Assembly: GCF_017848315.1 (NCBI RefSeq) | Contig: NZ_JAFKEC010000001.1 | Coordinates: forward strand, 245,805-309,804 | Source of the DNA: Pseudomonas palmensis | Lineage (GTDB): Bacteria; Pseudomonadota; Gammaproteobacteria; Pseudomonadales; Pseudomonadaceae | DNA: 64,000 nucleotides | Direction: 5' to 3' | Shown here: one piece after another, positions 20,101 to 27,937 of the stretch | Layout of the letters: the number at the start of each line of letters is the position of its first letter | Position numbering within the stretch: position 1 is the stretch's first letter | Notes under the pieces: model-generated | Databases searched by the model: none | The model's input: the letters and a program-made list of their open reading frames with translations, nothing else | What the model was told of the DNA's origin: nothing | Translations under genes and position numbers: made by a program

Positions 20101-21755
20101 CCACTGAGGAAGGTCAGCGGGCGCACCTCGACCCGGTCGGTCTGGTCGGTGCTCATGGCGTAGTCCACGCAGCGCAGGCCCTGGCGGGTGAAGCCCTGCT
20201 CGCCCCTGATCCGGTATTCCAGCGCCAGCAATGGCAGTTGTGCGCGCAGCGTGTCGGCGAACAGCTGCCGACGCTCGTCGGCCTGGCGTGCATCGGTGCG
20301 CATGGCCTGTTCGATCACTGCCAGGTAGTTGGCCCCGACATCCACGGCGGTGATGAGTGTCATCACATACTCGGCGCTCAGCCATGCGGCGATCTCGTCG
20401 CCATCGGCATGGGCAATGCTCATCGGGCCCTTGGGCAGGCCGGACAGGTTTTCCAGCGCGGCATCCACCAGCAGCAGCCTGACCGTCTCGACGAAGCCGA
20501 AGCCACCCTGGCCATAGGGCACCTGGAAGGTCAGCACCAGCTTGTAGGGGTCGTAGGTCGGACCGTCCGGTTGATCTGCCGCCATGCGCTCGCCCAGCGC
20601 CTTGGCGGCATAGTCACGCAGGGTCGGGATACCGTGGTCATAGGCCTTGCCGGCATTGTGCTGGTGCGCCAGCGCCATGCTCAGCCATTGCATGCGGTAG
20701 TCCAGGTAATCGGCCCCCGAAGCCTGCTTGAGCCATGCCGGCAGCTGGCCAAGCACCTGAGTGTCGGCAGGCGTCGGCACGAATGCCCGGTTGCCGGCCA
20801 GGCGCGCAGCCACATCGGACACCGTGGCAAACAACCCCTCGAGCTCGGTCACCGACTGCCCGCCCAGGCGCAGCGCCTGCACGTCGCGCAGCTGCTGATC
20901 GAGCAACGCCTCGGCCTGGACCCTGAACGGATTGCCTTCGACCTCCAGCAACTGCCACTGCAGCCCGACCAGCCGATAGGCGCCTTCGAGTTCGTCGGTC
21001 AACGCCTCGCCGAACGCCTTCAGCGAGGCGTGGGCGCTGACCTGACCTGCGGGCGTACAGCGCAGCACCTGCTCGCCGCGGACCAACACCAGATCGCTGA
21101 GCAGCATCTGCGTGCTGGTCAGGCTGGCGTCGAGCTGCAGTTGCACCAGGTACACCCGCACGGCCTGCTCGCCCTGGGCCTGACGCAGCGACCAGCGTGG
21201 CCATTGCAGCACCTGGCCCAGCATCCCGGCCCAGGCCTGTTTGCCGCCGGCGTGTGGCACCAGGGCCTGGGCCAGGGTTCTGGCCAGCCAGCTCAGGCGC
21301 GGAACGCCTTCACTGCCCCTGGCCTGCCAGTAGTTCATCAGAGCCCGCTGGAACTCGGCCACGATGCCGTCGGCAAACACCTTGATCATTTCGCGCAGGG
21401 TGTCCGCATCAAGTGCATGGCCCTGCAGCTTGAGTTTCACCGCGTCGGCCTGGCCCAGAAAACCGGACAAGCCCCCCGCATGCATCTGCAACGGTTCCCA
21501 GGTGCACAGGTTGTCCAGTGCAGCGTCCACCAGCGGGCGTACCTGATAGAACTGCGCGCTGCTGTCGGGCACGTACAAACGCAGCGCCTCCACATCGGCG
21601 GACAGCCCGGGGAAGTACTCGCGCAGCAAACGCTCCAGCAGCGTGACGCTGGCGCTGCGCAGGGTCGGGCGGCTGGCGAACTGCTCGGCCACCATGGCGG
21701 CGAGGGCATTGTCGGGTTCGGGCGTGGGCAGGTCTTGCAGGATATGCAGTGGCAT
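17115..21755 (-). CDS. Very large protein, dermonecrotic-toxin-like (DUF6543-type) candidate
   Basis: 1546 residues with host-like base composition and no signal peptide or obvious secretion tag. The N-terminal half is helical and resembles pseudomonad proteins annotated with a dermonecrotic-toxin domain. The middle has a short beta-rich segment (GYAHVKLDDRWYRVLEVEGRFCIVDPLD) followed by a basic glycine-rich patch and a long coiled coil (about residues 905-1010). The C-terminus ends with a compact domain (YVHLHYPALDTPTAAFSKGHIKLEA). I assign the family from memory of overall pattern only; a catalytic site is not recognisable. It ends 6 bp from the convergent deacetylase gene and is transcribed alone. 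Confidence 0.55.
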   Translation of the reverse strand: MPLHILQDLPTPEPDNALAAMVAEQFASRPTLRSASVTLLERLLREYFPGLSADVEALRLYVPDSSAQFYQVRPLVDAALDNLCTWEPLQMHAGGLSGFLGQADAVKLKLQGHALDADTLREMIKVFADGIVAEFQRALMNYWQARGSEGVPRLSWLARTLAQALVPHAGGKQAWAGMLGQVLQWPRWSLRQAQGEQAVRVYLVQLQLDASLTSTQMLLSDLVLVRGEQVLRCTPAGQVSAHASLKAFGEALTDELEGAYRLVGLQWQLLEVEGNPFRVQAEALLDQQLRDVQALRLGGQSVTELEGLFATVSDVAARLAGNRAFVPTPADTQVLGQLPAWLKQASGADYLDYRMQWLSMALAHQHNAGKAYDHGIPTLRDYAAKALGERMAADQPDGPTYDPYKLVLTFQVPYGQGGFGFVETVRLLLVDAALENLSGLPKGPMSIAHADGDEIAAWLSAEYVMTLITAVDVGANYLAVIEQAMRTDARQADERRQLFADTLRAQLPLLALEYRIRGEQGFTRQGLRCVDYAMSTDQTDRVEVRPLTFLSGEGASPDVVDNMFVFALPGRPERVLYRPLFEPLLREFASEAALFKALEEPELQASVLSWMGRDARRIYANGGFANPHLGITVDEPVAVPGVNVPRLGGAALTGDLLAHFYTSTVDALITLGDRQSVSNAEDRWLRFKEAGWLLFNIALPYLRGPTAVAGWLVQLVSSLDSDFKALREGDDTTRAQAVVDLLFNLSTVFMHGAGEVGMARATPIKVQPSMLQQTLPVRGELPVTGVLVPVQQPLGPQLRSADALPTAMDFSWSGMRNEATPELRAFLRPMQVTPGQEPTGLIETGERRGLALIDGYAHVKLDDRWYRVLEVEGRFCIVDPLDSRRRGPWLRRSSEGSWQLDLRLGLRGGGPKKRMSLQEKKAQNRLQLQQLNATLESAQQDCLRRIVAMTPKVNELNALLDPMFKAQREYQLDRTATRLVAMKQARTRAQVAEQALKVEQDAFIEVAKDLLRTTLEARETLKLADFYGHITAADYSKALNLNFRMNFQARLQLQAQYHSKQFKISLHDAWIENAFQVTLGDTAQPFSALLEANTQNETFHLLALEQAEACSALVEEVRREPAVKATADEIIRYGEAKREELKVFSAQRIRTAYLEILGYMSLDTRIADATQRPFYKDLLLDPDIVAGVLSHEQLGIDAQEFTPQERIQVLREASHCYSRAKAVAQYVGDLFAPVPGKDYLAAFVQTLDELDASARAELDSLVTVPATSTTPRPTRKRKVIVTRTRRVVVGRVRAPSPGEPVPIVDIEDANHRIVASYREHGGDDWNPIKTVLPATPVGLKPRKALRSEARQVLDQVAPLKAKQQGLSGSGHQPGDIVFPLTILADRLIRVADDFERHSGLPDTEQATVAQLRQEAQGLRGAADALRLSMCKAQKPTARNLLYLWERKQLHIEFKAPRKALAAGDFIDEYEVRVAGGDKWYVHLHYPALDTPTAAFSKGHIKLEAQRTKGYADLLEEAKTTGKMGVIWRADLTPAFIKGWFPLRPLA

Positions 21756-21850
21756 CTAACACCTTCCATGAGTGATCGGGCTGTGCAATTCACAGCGACG
21801 ATCCATCACAGCAGCCCGGTGCATGGCCGCGGCACTACATAGTTAGGCGC

Positions 21851-22591
21851 TTACAGGTAGCGGGCGAAGGTGGCGTCGACGAAGCCTTCGTCGCGCAACT
21901 GGTCCAGGCTGTGCTGGAGCTTTTCCACCACCGCATCGGGTACCTGGCGGTTGAGTGCCAGGTACAGCTGGGCGCCGTTGAAGCGCAGCACGGTCTTGAG
22001 CTGGGTGATGCCGATCTGGCGGGCCAGGTAGCGCCCGGCGGGGTCACCGGTGGCCCACAGGTCGATCTGGCCTTCGAGCAGCTTGCGCGCGTTGTCCTGG
22101 TCGCGCAGCACGGTGATCGGCTTGAGCCCCTTGCTGCTCAGGTGCTGGGCGATGGCATCGCCTTTATAGGCACCGATCCGGTAGCCGCGCGCGTCGCCGA
22201 GGTGTTCGAGAGTGATGGGGCTGTCGGGGCGGGCCAGCAGAATCCAGTCGTCGGGGCCCAGCGGCCCGACCCACTTGAAGAGCTTTTCGCGGTCGGGTTG
22301 GCGGGCCATCACGAACACACCGTGGTTGGGGCTGTTCAGGGCCTGCTGGTACACGCGTTCCCACGGGAAGCGCAGGGTCATGCTGTAGGGGATGGCGGCG
22401 CGCTTGAACATCTCGCGAACCAGGTCGGCGGCGATGCCCTGGATCTTGTCTTCGCGGGCGAAGTTCTTGCCGTCGCTGGCCATGTTGTAGGGCGGGAAGT
22501 TTTCGGTGAGCAGCACCATCGGGTCCGCGGCGCGGACGGTGGCAGCGAGGGAGAAGAGGCTGACGAGCACGACGAGCAAGCGTGTGAACAT
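21851..22591 (-). CDS. Periplasmic solute-binding protein, family 3
   Basis: A 246-residue protein with a signal peptide (LLVVLVSLFSLAATVRA) and the family-3 binding-protein fold: LLTENFPPYNM, QGIAADLVREMFKRA and the RIGAYKGDA hinge region. No permease or ATPase gene lies beside it, so it is an orphan binding protein of the type found in several copies in pseudomonads. The ligand is unknown, possibly a polar amino acid. Confidence 0.85.
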   Translation of the reverse strand: MFTRLLVVLVSLFSLAATVRAADPMVLLTENFPPYNMASDGKNFAREDKIQGIAADLVREMFKRAAIPYSMTLRFPWERVYQQALNSPNHGVFVMARQPDREKLFKWVGPLGPDDWILLARPDSPITLEHLGDARGYRIGAYKGDAIAQHLSSKGLKPITVLRDQDNARKLLEGQIDLWATGDPAGRYLARQIGITQLKTVLRFNGAQLYLALNRQVPDAVVEKLQHSLDQLRDEGFVDATFARYL

Positions 22592-22644
22592 AGGATGGAC
22601 CCGATTCCCTGGCGATGTGCCTGCATTACCTTAACAGCAAATGC

Positions 22645-22706
22645 TTCGCCGGCAAGGCCGGCTCCTACAGGTTCGCTGCAGTGTAGGAGCCGGCCTTGCC
22701 GGCGAA
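22645..22706. repeat. REP element, inverted pair (family B)
   Basis: Inverted copies of ttcgccggcaaggccggctc separated by a short spacer, immediately after hisF. Confidence 0.9.
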
Positions 22707-22715
22707 TTCGGCCGC

Positions 22716-23486
22716 TCAGCGCACGCAGATGCCGCGCTGCGCCATGTAGGCCTTGGCTTCAGGCACCGTGTACTCGCCGAAGTGGAAGATGCTGGCCGCC
22801 AGCACTGCGCTGGCATGCCCTTCCAGGATGCCGTCGGCCAGGTGCTGCAGGTTGCCCACACCACCGGAGGCGATCACCGGAATGCCCAGCGCGTCGCTGA
22901 TGGCGCGGGTCACGCCCAGGTCGAAGCCGCTCTTCATGCCGTCCTGGTCCATGCTGGTGAGCAGGATCTCGCCCGCGCCCAGGCCTTCCATCTTCTTCGC
23001 CCACTCCACCGCATCCAGCCCGGTAGGCTTGCGCCCGCCGTGGGTGAAGATCTCCCAGCGCGGGGTTTCGCCCGGGCCGGAGACCTTCTTGGCATCGATG
23101 GCAACCACGATGCACTGCGAGCCGAAATGCTGCGCGGCCTCGCCCACGAACTCGGGGTTGAACACCGCTGCGGTGTTGATCGAGACCTTGTCGGCACCGG
23201 CGTTGAGCAGGTTGCGGATATCCTGCACAGTGCGCACGCCGCCGCCCACGGTCAGCGGAATGAACACCTGGCTGGCCATGCGCTCGACGGTATGCAACGT
23301 GGTGTCGCGGCCATCGACGCTGGCAGTGATGTCGAGGAAGGTGATCTCGTCGGCACCCTGCTCATCGTAGCGACGGGCGATTTCCACCGGGTCGCCGGCA
23401 TCACGGATGTTCTCGAACTTGACGCCCTTGACCACTCGACCGTTGTCGACGTCCAGGCAAGGGATGATGCGTTTGGCCAGCGCCAT
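22716..23486 (-). CDS. hisF: Imidazole glycerol phosphate synthase, cyclase subunit
   Basis: A 256-residue TIM barrel starting [13 protein letters not shown], with the two catalytic aspartates in [12 protein letters not shown] and [14 protein letters not shown]. With HisH it makes imidazole glycerol phosphate and AICAR in histidine synthesis. It lies 10 bp after hisA; the start codon is fixed by homology. Confidence 0.98.
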   Translation of the reverse strand: MALAKRIIPCLDVDNGRVVKGVKFENIRDAGDPVEIARRYDEQGADEITFLDITASVDGRDTTLHTVERMASQVFIPLTVGGGVRTVQDIRNLLNAGADKVSINTAAVFNPEFVGEAAQHFGSQCIVVAIDAKKVSGPGETPRWEIFTHGGRKPTGLDAVEWAKKMEGLGAGEILLTSMDQDGMKSGFDLGVTRAISDALGIPVIASGGVGNLQHLADGILEGHASAVLAASIFHFGEYTVPEAKAYMAQRGICVR

Positions 23487-23496
23487 GCCGTTCTCC

Positions 23497-24234
23497 TCAG
23501 CCTTTGTAGCTGTCGCAGAAGGCTTGCGCCTCGGCCACATCCAGCGTGCCTTCGTAGATCGCACGGCCGGTGATGGCGCCGATGATCCCCGGTGCCCTGG
23601 CGTCGAGCAGGGCCTTGATGTCACCCAGGTTGTGGATGCCACCGGAGGCGATCACCGGGATCTTGGTGGCGGCAGCCAGGGCGGCGGTGAACGGCACGTT
23701 GCAGCCTTGCATCATGCCGTCCTTGGCGATGTCGGTGTAGACGATCGCCGAGACGCCATCGGCCTCGAAACGCTTGGCCAGGTCGATGACCTGCACCGAG
23801 CTGACCTCGGCCCAGCCGTCGGTGGCCACGAAGCCGTCCTTGGCGTCCAGGCCCACGATCACCTTGCCGGGGAACGCACGGCAGGCTTCGGCCACGAACT
23901 CGGGTTGCTTGACCGCCTTGGTGCCGATGATCACGTAGCTGACGCCGGCCTTGACGTAGTGCTCGATGGTTTCCAGCGAGCGGATGCCGCCGCCGATCTG
24001 GATCGGCAGGTTCGGGTAGCGCTTGGCAATGGCAGTCACCACCTCGCCGTTGACCGGCTGGCCTTCGAAGGCACCGTTCAGGTCGACCAGGTGCAGGCGG
24101 CGGCAGCCACCGTCGACCCATTTGGCGGCCATGCTCACCGGGTCATCGGAAAATACCGTGGAATCTTCCATGCGGCCTTGGCGCAAACGTACGCAAGCAC
24201 CGTCCTTGAGATCGATAGCGGGAATAATCAGCAT
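23497..24234 (-). CDS. hisA: ProFAR isomerase
   Basis: A 245-residue TIM barrel starting [20 protein letters not shown], with the second phosphate site ASGGIHN. It isomerises ProFAR to PRFAR in histidine synthesis. The 20-codon upstream extension is rejected because the family begins at [10 protein letters not shown]. Confidence 0.98.
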   Translation of the reverse strand: MLIIPAIDLKDGACVRLRQGRMEDSTVFSDDPVSMAAKWVDGGCRRLHLVDLNGAFEGQPVNGEVVTAIAKRYPNLPIQIGGGIRSLETIEHYVKAGVSYVIIGTKAVKQPEFVAEACRAFPGKVIVGLDAKDGFVATDGWAEVSSVQVIDLAKRFEADGVSAIVYTDIAKDGMMQGCNVPFTAALAAATKIPVIASGGIHNLGDIKALLDARAPGIIGAITGRAIYEGTLDVAEAQAFCDSYKG

Positions 24235-24275
24235 CTGGGGAACCTGTCTATTCGGTAAACAGTGAGCTCGGGAAG

Positions 24276-24536
24276 TCAGTTCTTCTCGAGCGACCACAAG
24301 TCGCTTTCAATGCTTTCGAACCTCTCTTTGAGGTGCGCCTGCACATCGAAAATCGCCCTGTTGTAGTAATGCGGTGCAATCTCCTGGCTGAACAGCTCCA
24401 GCACTTCAGCCACCTCGAACGAACCCAGCTCAAGCTCGAAGCGGTCTTCGAGAAAACGCTTGAGCTTGGCCAGCGCCTCGCGCTCTTCTTCAGGCGCGAG
24501 GGTGAGGATCGGCCGCTTGGCGCGGGACTTGCCCAT
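24276..24536 (-). CDS. DUF2164 family protein inside the his operon
   Basis: An 86-residue, charged, probably cytoplasmic protein ([23 protein letters not shown]...[29 protein letters not shown]). The pattern fits DUF2164, whose function is unknown. Its ATG overlaps the hisH stop by one base, so it is translated with the histidine enzymes; no role in the pathway is known. Confidence 0.82.
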   Translation of the reverse strand: MGKSRAKRPILTLAPEEEREALAKLKRFLEDRFELELGSFEVAEVLELFSQEIAPHYYNRAIFDVQAHLKERFESIESDLWSLEKN

Positions 24537-25174
24537 TACCGGCGACCATCCCAGCCGGCGAAGTTCTGCAGCAGCTGCAGGCCATGGGTATGGCTCTTCT
24601 CCGGGTGGAACTGCACGGCAAAGCGCGAGCCGTCGGCCAGCGCGGCGGCAAAGTCGACGCCATAGTGACCACTGCCCGCCACCTGCGCCGCGTTGGCGGC
24701 GGTGATGTAGTAGCTGTGCACGAAGTAGAAGCGCGCACGGTCGGGGATGTCGTGCCACAGCGGGTGGTCGATGGCCTGGGACACTTCGTTCCAGCCCATG
24801 TGCGGCACCTTAAGGTGCTCGCCGTCCTCGTGCAGGCCCTTGCCGAAGAAGCGCACATTGCCCGGGAACAGGCCGATGCAATCGACGCCGTCGTTCTCTT
24901 CGCTGTGGTCGAGCAGGGCCTGCATGCCCACGCAGATGCCGAGGAAGGGGCGGTCCTGGCTGACTTCACGCACCAGGCTGTCGAAGCCCAGGCGGCGAAT
25001 CTCGGCCATGCAGTCGCGGATCGCGCCCACACCCGGGAACACCACGCGGTCGGCCTCGCGGATCACCGCAGCATCGCTGGTGATCAGCACCTTGCCGGCG
25101 CCCACGTGCTCCAGGGCCTTGGCCACCGAGTGCAGGTTGCCCATGCCGTAGTCGATAACGGCTACCGTCTGCAT
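24536..25174 (-). CDS. hisH: Imidazole glycerol phosphate synthase, glutaminase subunit
   Basis: A 212-residue class I glutamine amidotransferase with nucleophile Cys in FLGICVGMQ and the His-Glu pair in QFHPEKSH. It supplies ammonia to HisF. TAATG overlaps link it to hisB upstream and to the DUF2164 gene downstream. Confidence 0.98.
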   Translation of the reverse strand: MQTVAVIDYGMGNLHSVAKALEHVGAGKVLITSDAAVIREADRVVFPGVGAIRDCMAEIRRLGFDSLVREVSQDRPFLGICVGMQALLDHSEENDGVDCIGLFPGNVRFFGKGLHEDGEHLKVPHMGWNEVSQAIDHPLWHDIPDRARFYFVHSYYITAANAAQVAGSGHYGVDFAAALADGSRFAVQFHPEKSHTHGLQLLQNFAGWDGRR

Positions 25175-25767
25175 TACAGGCAGCCCTTGGTCGACGGCAT
25201 CTGGCCGGCCATGCGTTCGTCCAGCTCGATGGCCATGCGCAGTGCGCGGCCGAAGGCCTTGAACACGGTCTCGATCTGGTGGTGGGTGTTGTGCCCGCGC
25301 AGGTTGTCGATGTGCAGGGAGACGTTGGCGTGGTTGACAAAGCCCTGGAAGAATTCCTGGAACAGGTCGACGTCGAAACCGCCCACGGTGGCGCGGGTGA
25401 AGGGCACGTGCATCTCCAGGCCCGGGCGGCCGGAGAAGTCGATGACCACGCGCGACAGCGCCTCGTCCAGCGGCACGTAGGCATGGCCGTAGCGGCGGAT
25501 GCCCTTCTTGTCGCCGATGGCCTGGTTGAATGCCTGGCCCAGGGTGATACCGACGTCTTCGACGGTATGGTGATCGTCGATGTGCAGGTCGCCCTTGCAC
25601 TCGATGTCCAGATCGATCAGCCCATGTCGGGCGATCTGGTCGAGCATGTGTTCGAGGAAAGGCACACCGATATCGAATCGGGCCTTGCCGCTGCCATCCA
25701 GGTTAATCGAGGCCTTGATCTGGGTTTCCAGAGTATTGCGCTCGACGCTAGCCGTACGTTCGACCAT
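25174..25767 (-). CDS. hisB: Imidazoleglycerol-phosphate dehydratase
   Basis: A 197-residue monofunctional HisB with the metal-binding repeats HMLDQIARH...[12 protein letters not shown] and [13 protein letters not shown]...GHNTHHQIE. It is the first gene of the hisB-hisH-DUF2164-hisA-hisF operon. The ATG at 25767 is used; a GTG one codon earlier would add one residue. Confidence 0.97.
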   Translation of the reverse strand: MVERTASVERNTLETQIKASINLDGSGKARFDIGVPFLEHMLDQIARHGLIDLDIECKGDLHIDDHHTVEDVGITLGQAFNQAIGDKKGIRRYGHAYVPLDEALSRVVIDFSGRPGLEMHVPFTRATVGGFDVDLFQEFFQGFVNHANVSLHIDNLRGHNTHHQIETVFKAFGRALRMAIELDERMAGQMPSTKGCL

Positions 25768-25881
25768 CACCAGCTCCGCAAAATCATTGGGCGAAAAAGG
25801 TGTCCATTATAGGCCTAGATACGCGTGGCTTGGAACGAAGAAGACAGTTGGCGGGGAATTTGCGTCAGCAGTACCGGCCTC

Positions 25882-25948
25882 ATCGCGGGTCAAGCCCGCT
25901 CCCACACGGTCAGCAGAGATCCTTGTAGGAGCGGGCTTGACCCGCGAT
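25882..25948. repeat. REP element, inverted pair (family A)
   Basis: Same unit as 1108-1173, between the MFS gene and hisB. Confidence 0.9.
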
Positions 25949-25952
25949 GCCT

Positions 25953-27611
25953 TTAATGGAACAGCACCGCAGTCTTCTGCAGGGTCACCCACACCCCCCA
26001 CGCCAGCGGAATACCCACCACCAGCCACGCGGCAATCACCAGCGGCCGGCTGCCCGGCGCGGCCTTCCACTCCAGCACGGTGCTGCCATTGGCGCCCTTG
26101 TCGTGCCCCAGCGCCTGTTCGGCCGCCAGTTGCGCATCGGTCATGAAGTACTTGTCGGCCACCGGCCGCACCAGCGCGTTGCACAAAAAGCCCAGCGCCA
26201 GCAGCCCGGCCAGGATGTACAGGGTCATGTCATACGCCGCCGCCCGCTCCACGCCCATCTCCAGCTGATACTCGCGCAGGTAGGTGATCAGCACCGGGCC
26301 CAGCACCCCGGCTGCCGCCCAGGCGGTCAGCAGGCGACCGTGAATGGCGCCCACCATCTGCGTGCCGAACAGGTCGGCCAGGTACGCCGGCACCGTGGCG
26401 AAGCCGCCACCGTACATCGACAGGATGATGCAGAACGCCGCCACGAACAGCGCGATGTTGCCCAGGTGGCCCATGTTCGGGATCAGCGCATACAGCGCCA
26501 CGCCCAGGGCGAAGAAGGCAAAATAGGTGTTCTTGCGCCCGATGTAGTCGGAGAACGAGGCCCAGAAGAAACGCCCGCCGATGTTGAACAGGCTCAGCAA
26601 CCCGGTGAAGCCGGCGGCAATGGCGGCAATCTGCGCCAGTTGCGTGGCATCCAGCTGGCTGAAGCTCAGGTCGTTGCCCAGTAGCTTGCCGGCGAACACT
26701 TCCTGCAGCAGCGGCGAGGCCATGCCCAGAATGCCGATGCCGGCCGACACGTTAAGGCACAGCACCAGCCAGATCAGCGCGAACTGCGGCGTCTTCCACG
26801 CCACGCTGACGTGCACGTGGCGGTGGGTGATCATCGCGTTGCCGGCCTTTTTCTGCGGCGCGCTCCAGCCTTCGGGCTTCCAGCCGGTGGGCGGCACGCG
26901 GTAGGCCAGGGCGCCGCCGAGCATGAACACGAAGTAGATCAGCGCCATCACCACGAAGCTCTGCCACACGCCCACCCCGTCAGGGCCGGCGAAGTGGCTC
27001 ATCAGCGCCGCCGCCAGTGGCGCGCCGACCATGGCGCCGCCGCCAAAGCCCATGATCGCCATGCCGGTGGCCATGCCGCGCTTGTCCGGGAACCACTTGA
27101 TCAGCGTCGATACCGGCGAAATGTAGCCCAGCCCCAGGCCGATACCGCCGATCACGCCACTGCCCAGCCACATCAGCCACAGCTGGTGGGTGTACACCCC
27201 CAGCGCCGACATCAGCAGGCCACCGCACCAGCACAGGGTCGAGACCACCCCGGCCTTGCGCGGCCCGGCATGCTCCAGCCAGCCGCCCCAGATGGCCGCC
27301 GAACAACCGAGGAACACGAAGAACAGCGTGTAGATCCAGCTCAGCATCGAGATCGGCCAGTCGCACTCGGCGGTGAACAGGCGCGCCACGAAGCTCATCT
27401 CCGGCGCACACGCCACCGGCGCACTGATACCGATGGCCTGCGACAGCGGCAGCCAGAACACCGAAAAGCCATAGGCCATGCCGATGCACAGGTGAATGGC
27501 CAGGGCCGCCGGTGGCACCAGCCAGCGGTTGAAACCGGCCCTGGCGACAATGCGTTCCTTGGACAGGAAGCCGGGCGTACTGGCGATGCCGCCCACCGTA
27601 GTGCTGCTCAT
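25953..27611 (-). CDS. MFS transporter, oxalate/formate-antiporter-like (OFA family)
   Basis: A 552-residue membrane protein with about twelve helices. GMAYGFSVFWLPLSQ at the start, the WGGWLEHAGPRKAG loop and GLGLGYISPVSTLIKWFPDKRGMATGMA are typical of the OFA branch of the major facilitator superfamily. The cytoplasmic loop after helix 6 and the C-terminal tail are long. The substrate is unknown; organic anions are likely. The start at 27611 is preceded by GGGGAACAA on the coding strand. The REP pair separates it from the his operon on the same strand. Confidence 0.88.
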   Translation of the reverse strand: MSSTTVGGIASTPGFLSKERIVARAGFNRWLVPPAALAIHLCIGMAYGFSVFWLPLSQAIGISAPVACAPEMSFVARLFTAECDWPISMLSWIYTLFFVFLGCSAAIWGGWLEHAGPRKAGVVSTLCWCGGLLMSALGVYTHQLWLMWLGSGVIGGIGLGLGYISPVSTLIKWFPDKRGMATGMAIMGFGGGAMVGAPLAAALMSHFAGPDGVGVWQSFVVMALIYFVFMLGGALAYRVPPTGWKPEGWSAPQKKAGNAMITHRHVHVSVAWKTPQFALIWLVLCLNVSAGIGILGMASPLLQEVFAGKLLGNDLSFSQLDATQLAQIAAIAAGFTGLLSLFNIGGRFFWASFSDYIGRKNTYFAFFALGVALYALIPNMGHLGNIALFVAAFCIILSMYGGGFATVPAYLADLFGTQMVGAIHGRLLTAWAAAGVLGPVLITYLREYQLEMGVERAAAYDMTLYILAGLLALGFLCNALVRPVADKYFMTDAQLAAEQALGHDKGANGSTVLEWKAAPGSRPLVIAAWLVVGIPLAWGVWVTLQKTAVLFH

Positions 27612-27937
27612 TGTTGTTCCCCTCGTGATATGGATGCTCCACCGACCAGGCCTGCTGCCTGCGACTTTGGCTGCCAGGGGCAGCACGTCGTTTATCTGGC
27701 AACCGGCCCTTTGACGCGACAATCGGCCGCAACGGGACCGTGGAGGCGCGAGAGAGTACCATTCGCCGCACTCGCTGAAATTAGGCTGATACTGTGGTTT
27801 TTGCGAAAACTGATACCCCCGTGTCAGGAACTGCCCCGCCGGTTGCTGTCCAAACCCGGGTCGCGCCGCGCCCGCGCGCCCTGCACGGGGCTATACTCTG
27901 CGGCTGAATTTTACAATCGGACTACAAGGACTCGCCC
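27612..27937. other. Divergent intergenic region, MFS gene / asmA
   Basis: 326 bp that must hold both divergent promoters. I see no gene, no strong hairpin and no clear operator. Confidence 0.5.

Noticed and set aside
17241..21842. 1533-codon plus-strand ORF
   Set aside because: It is the antisense of the 1546-residue gene; H/Q/R/L-rich composition without any recognisable domain is typical of antisense frames in GC-rich DNA.
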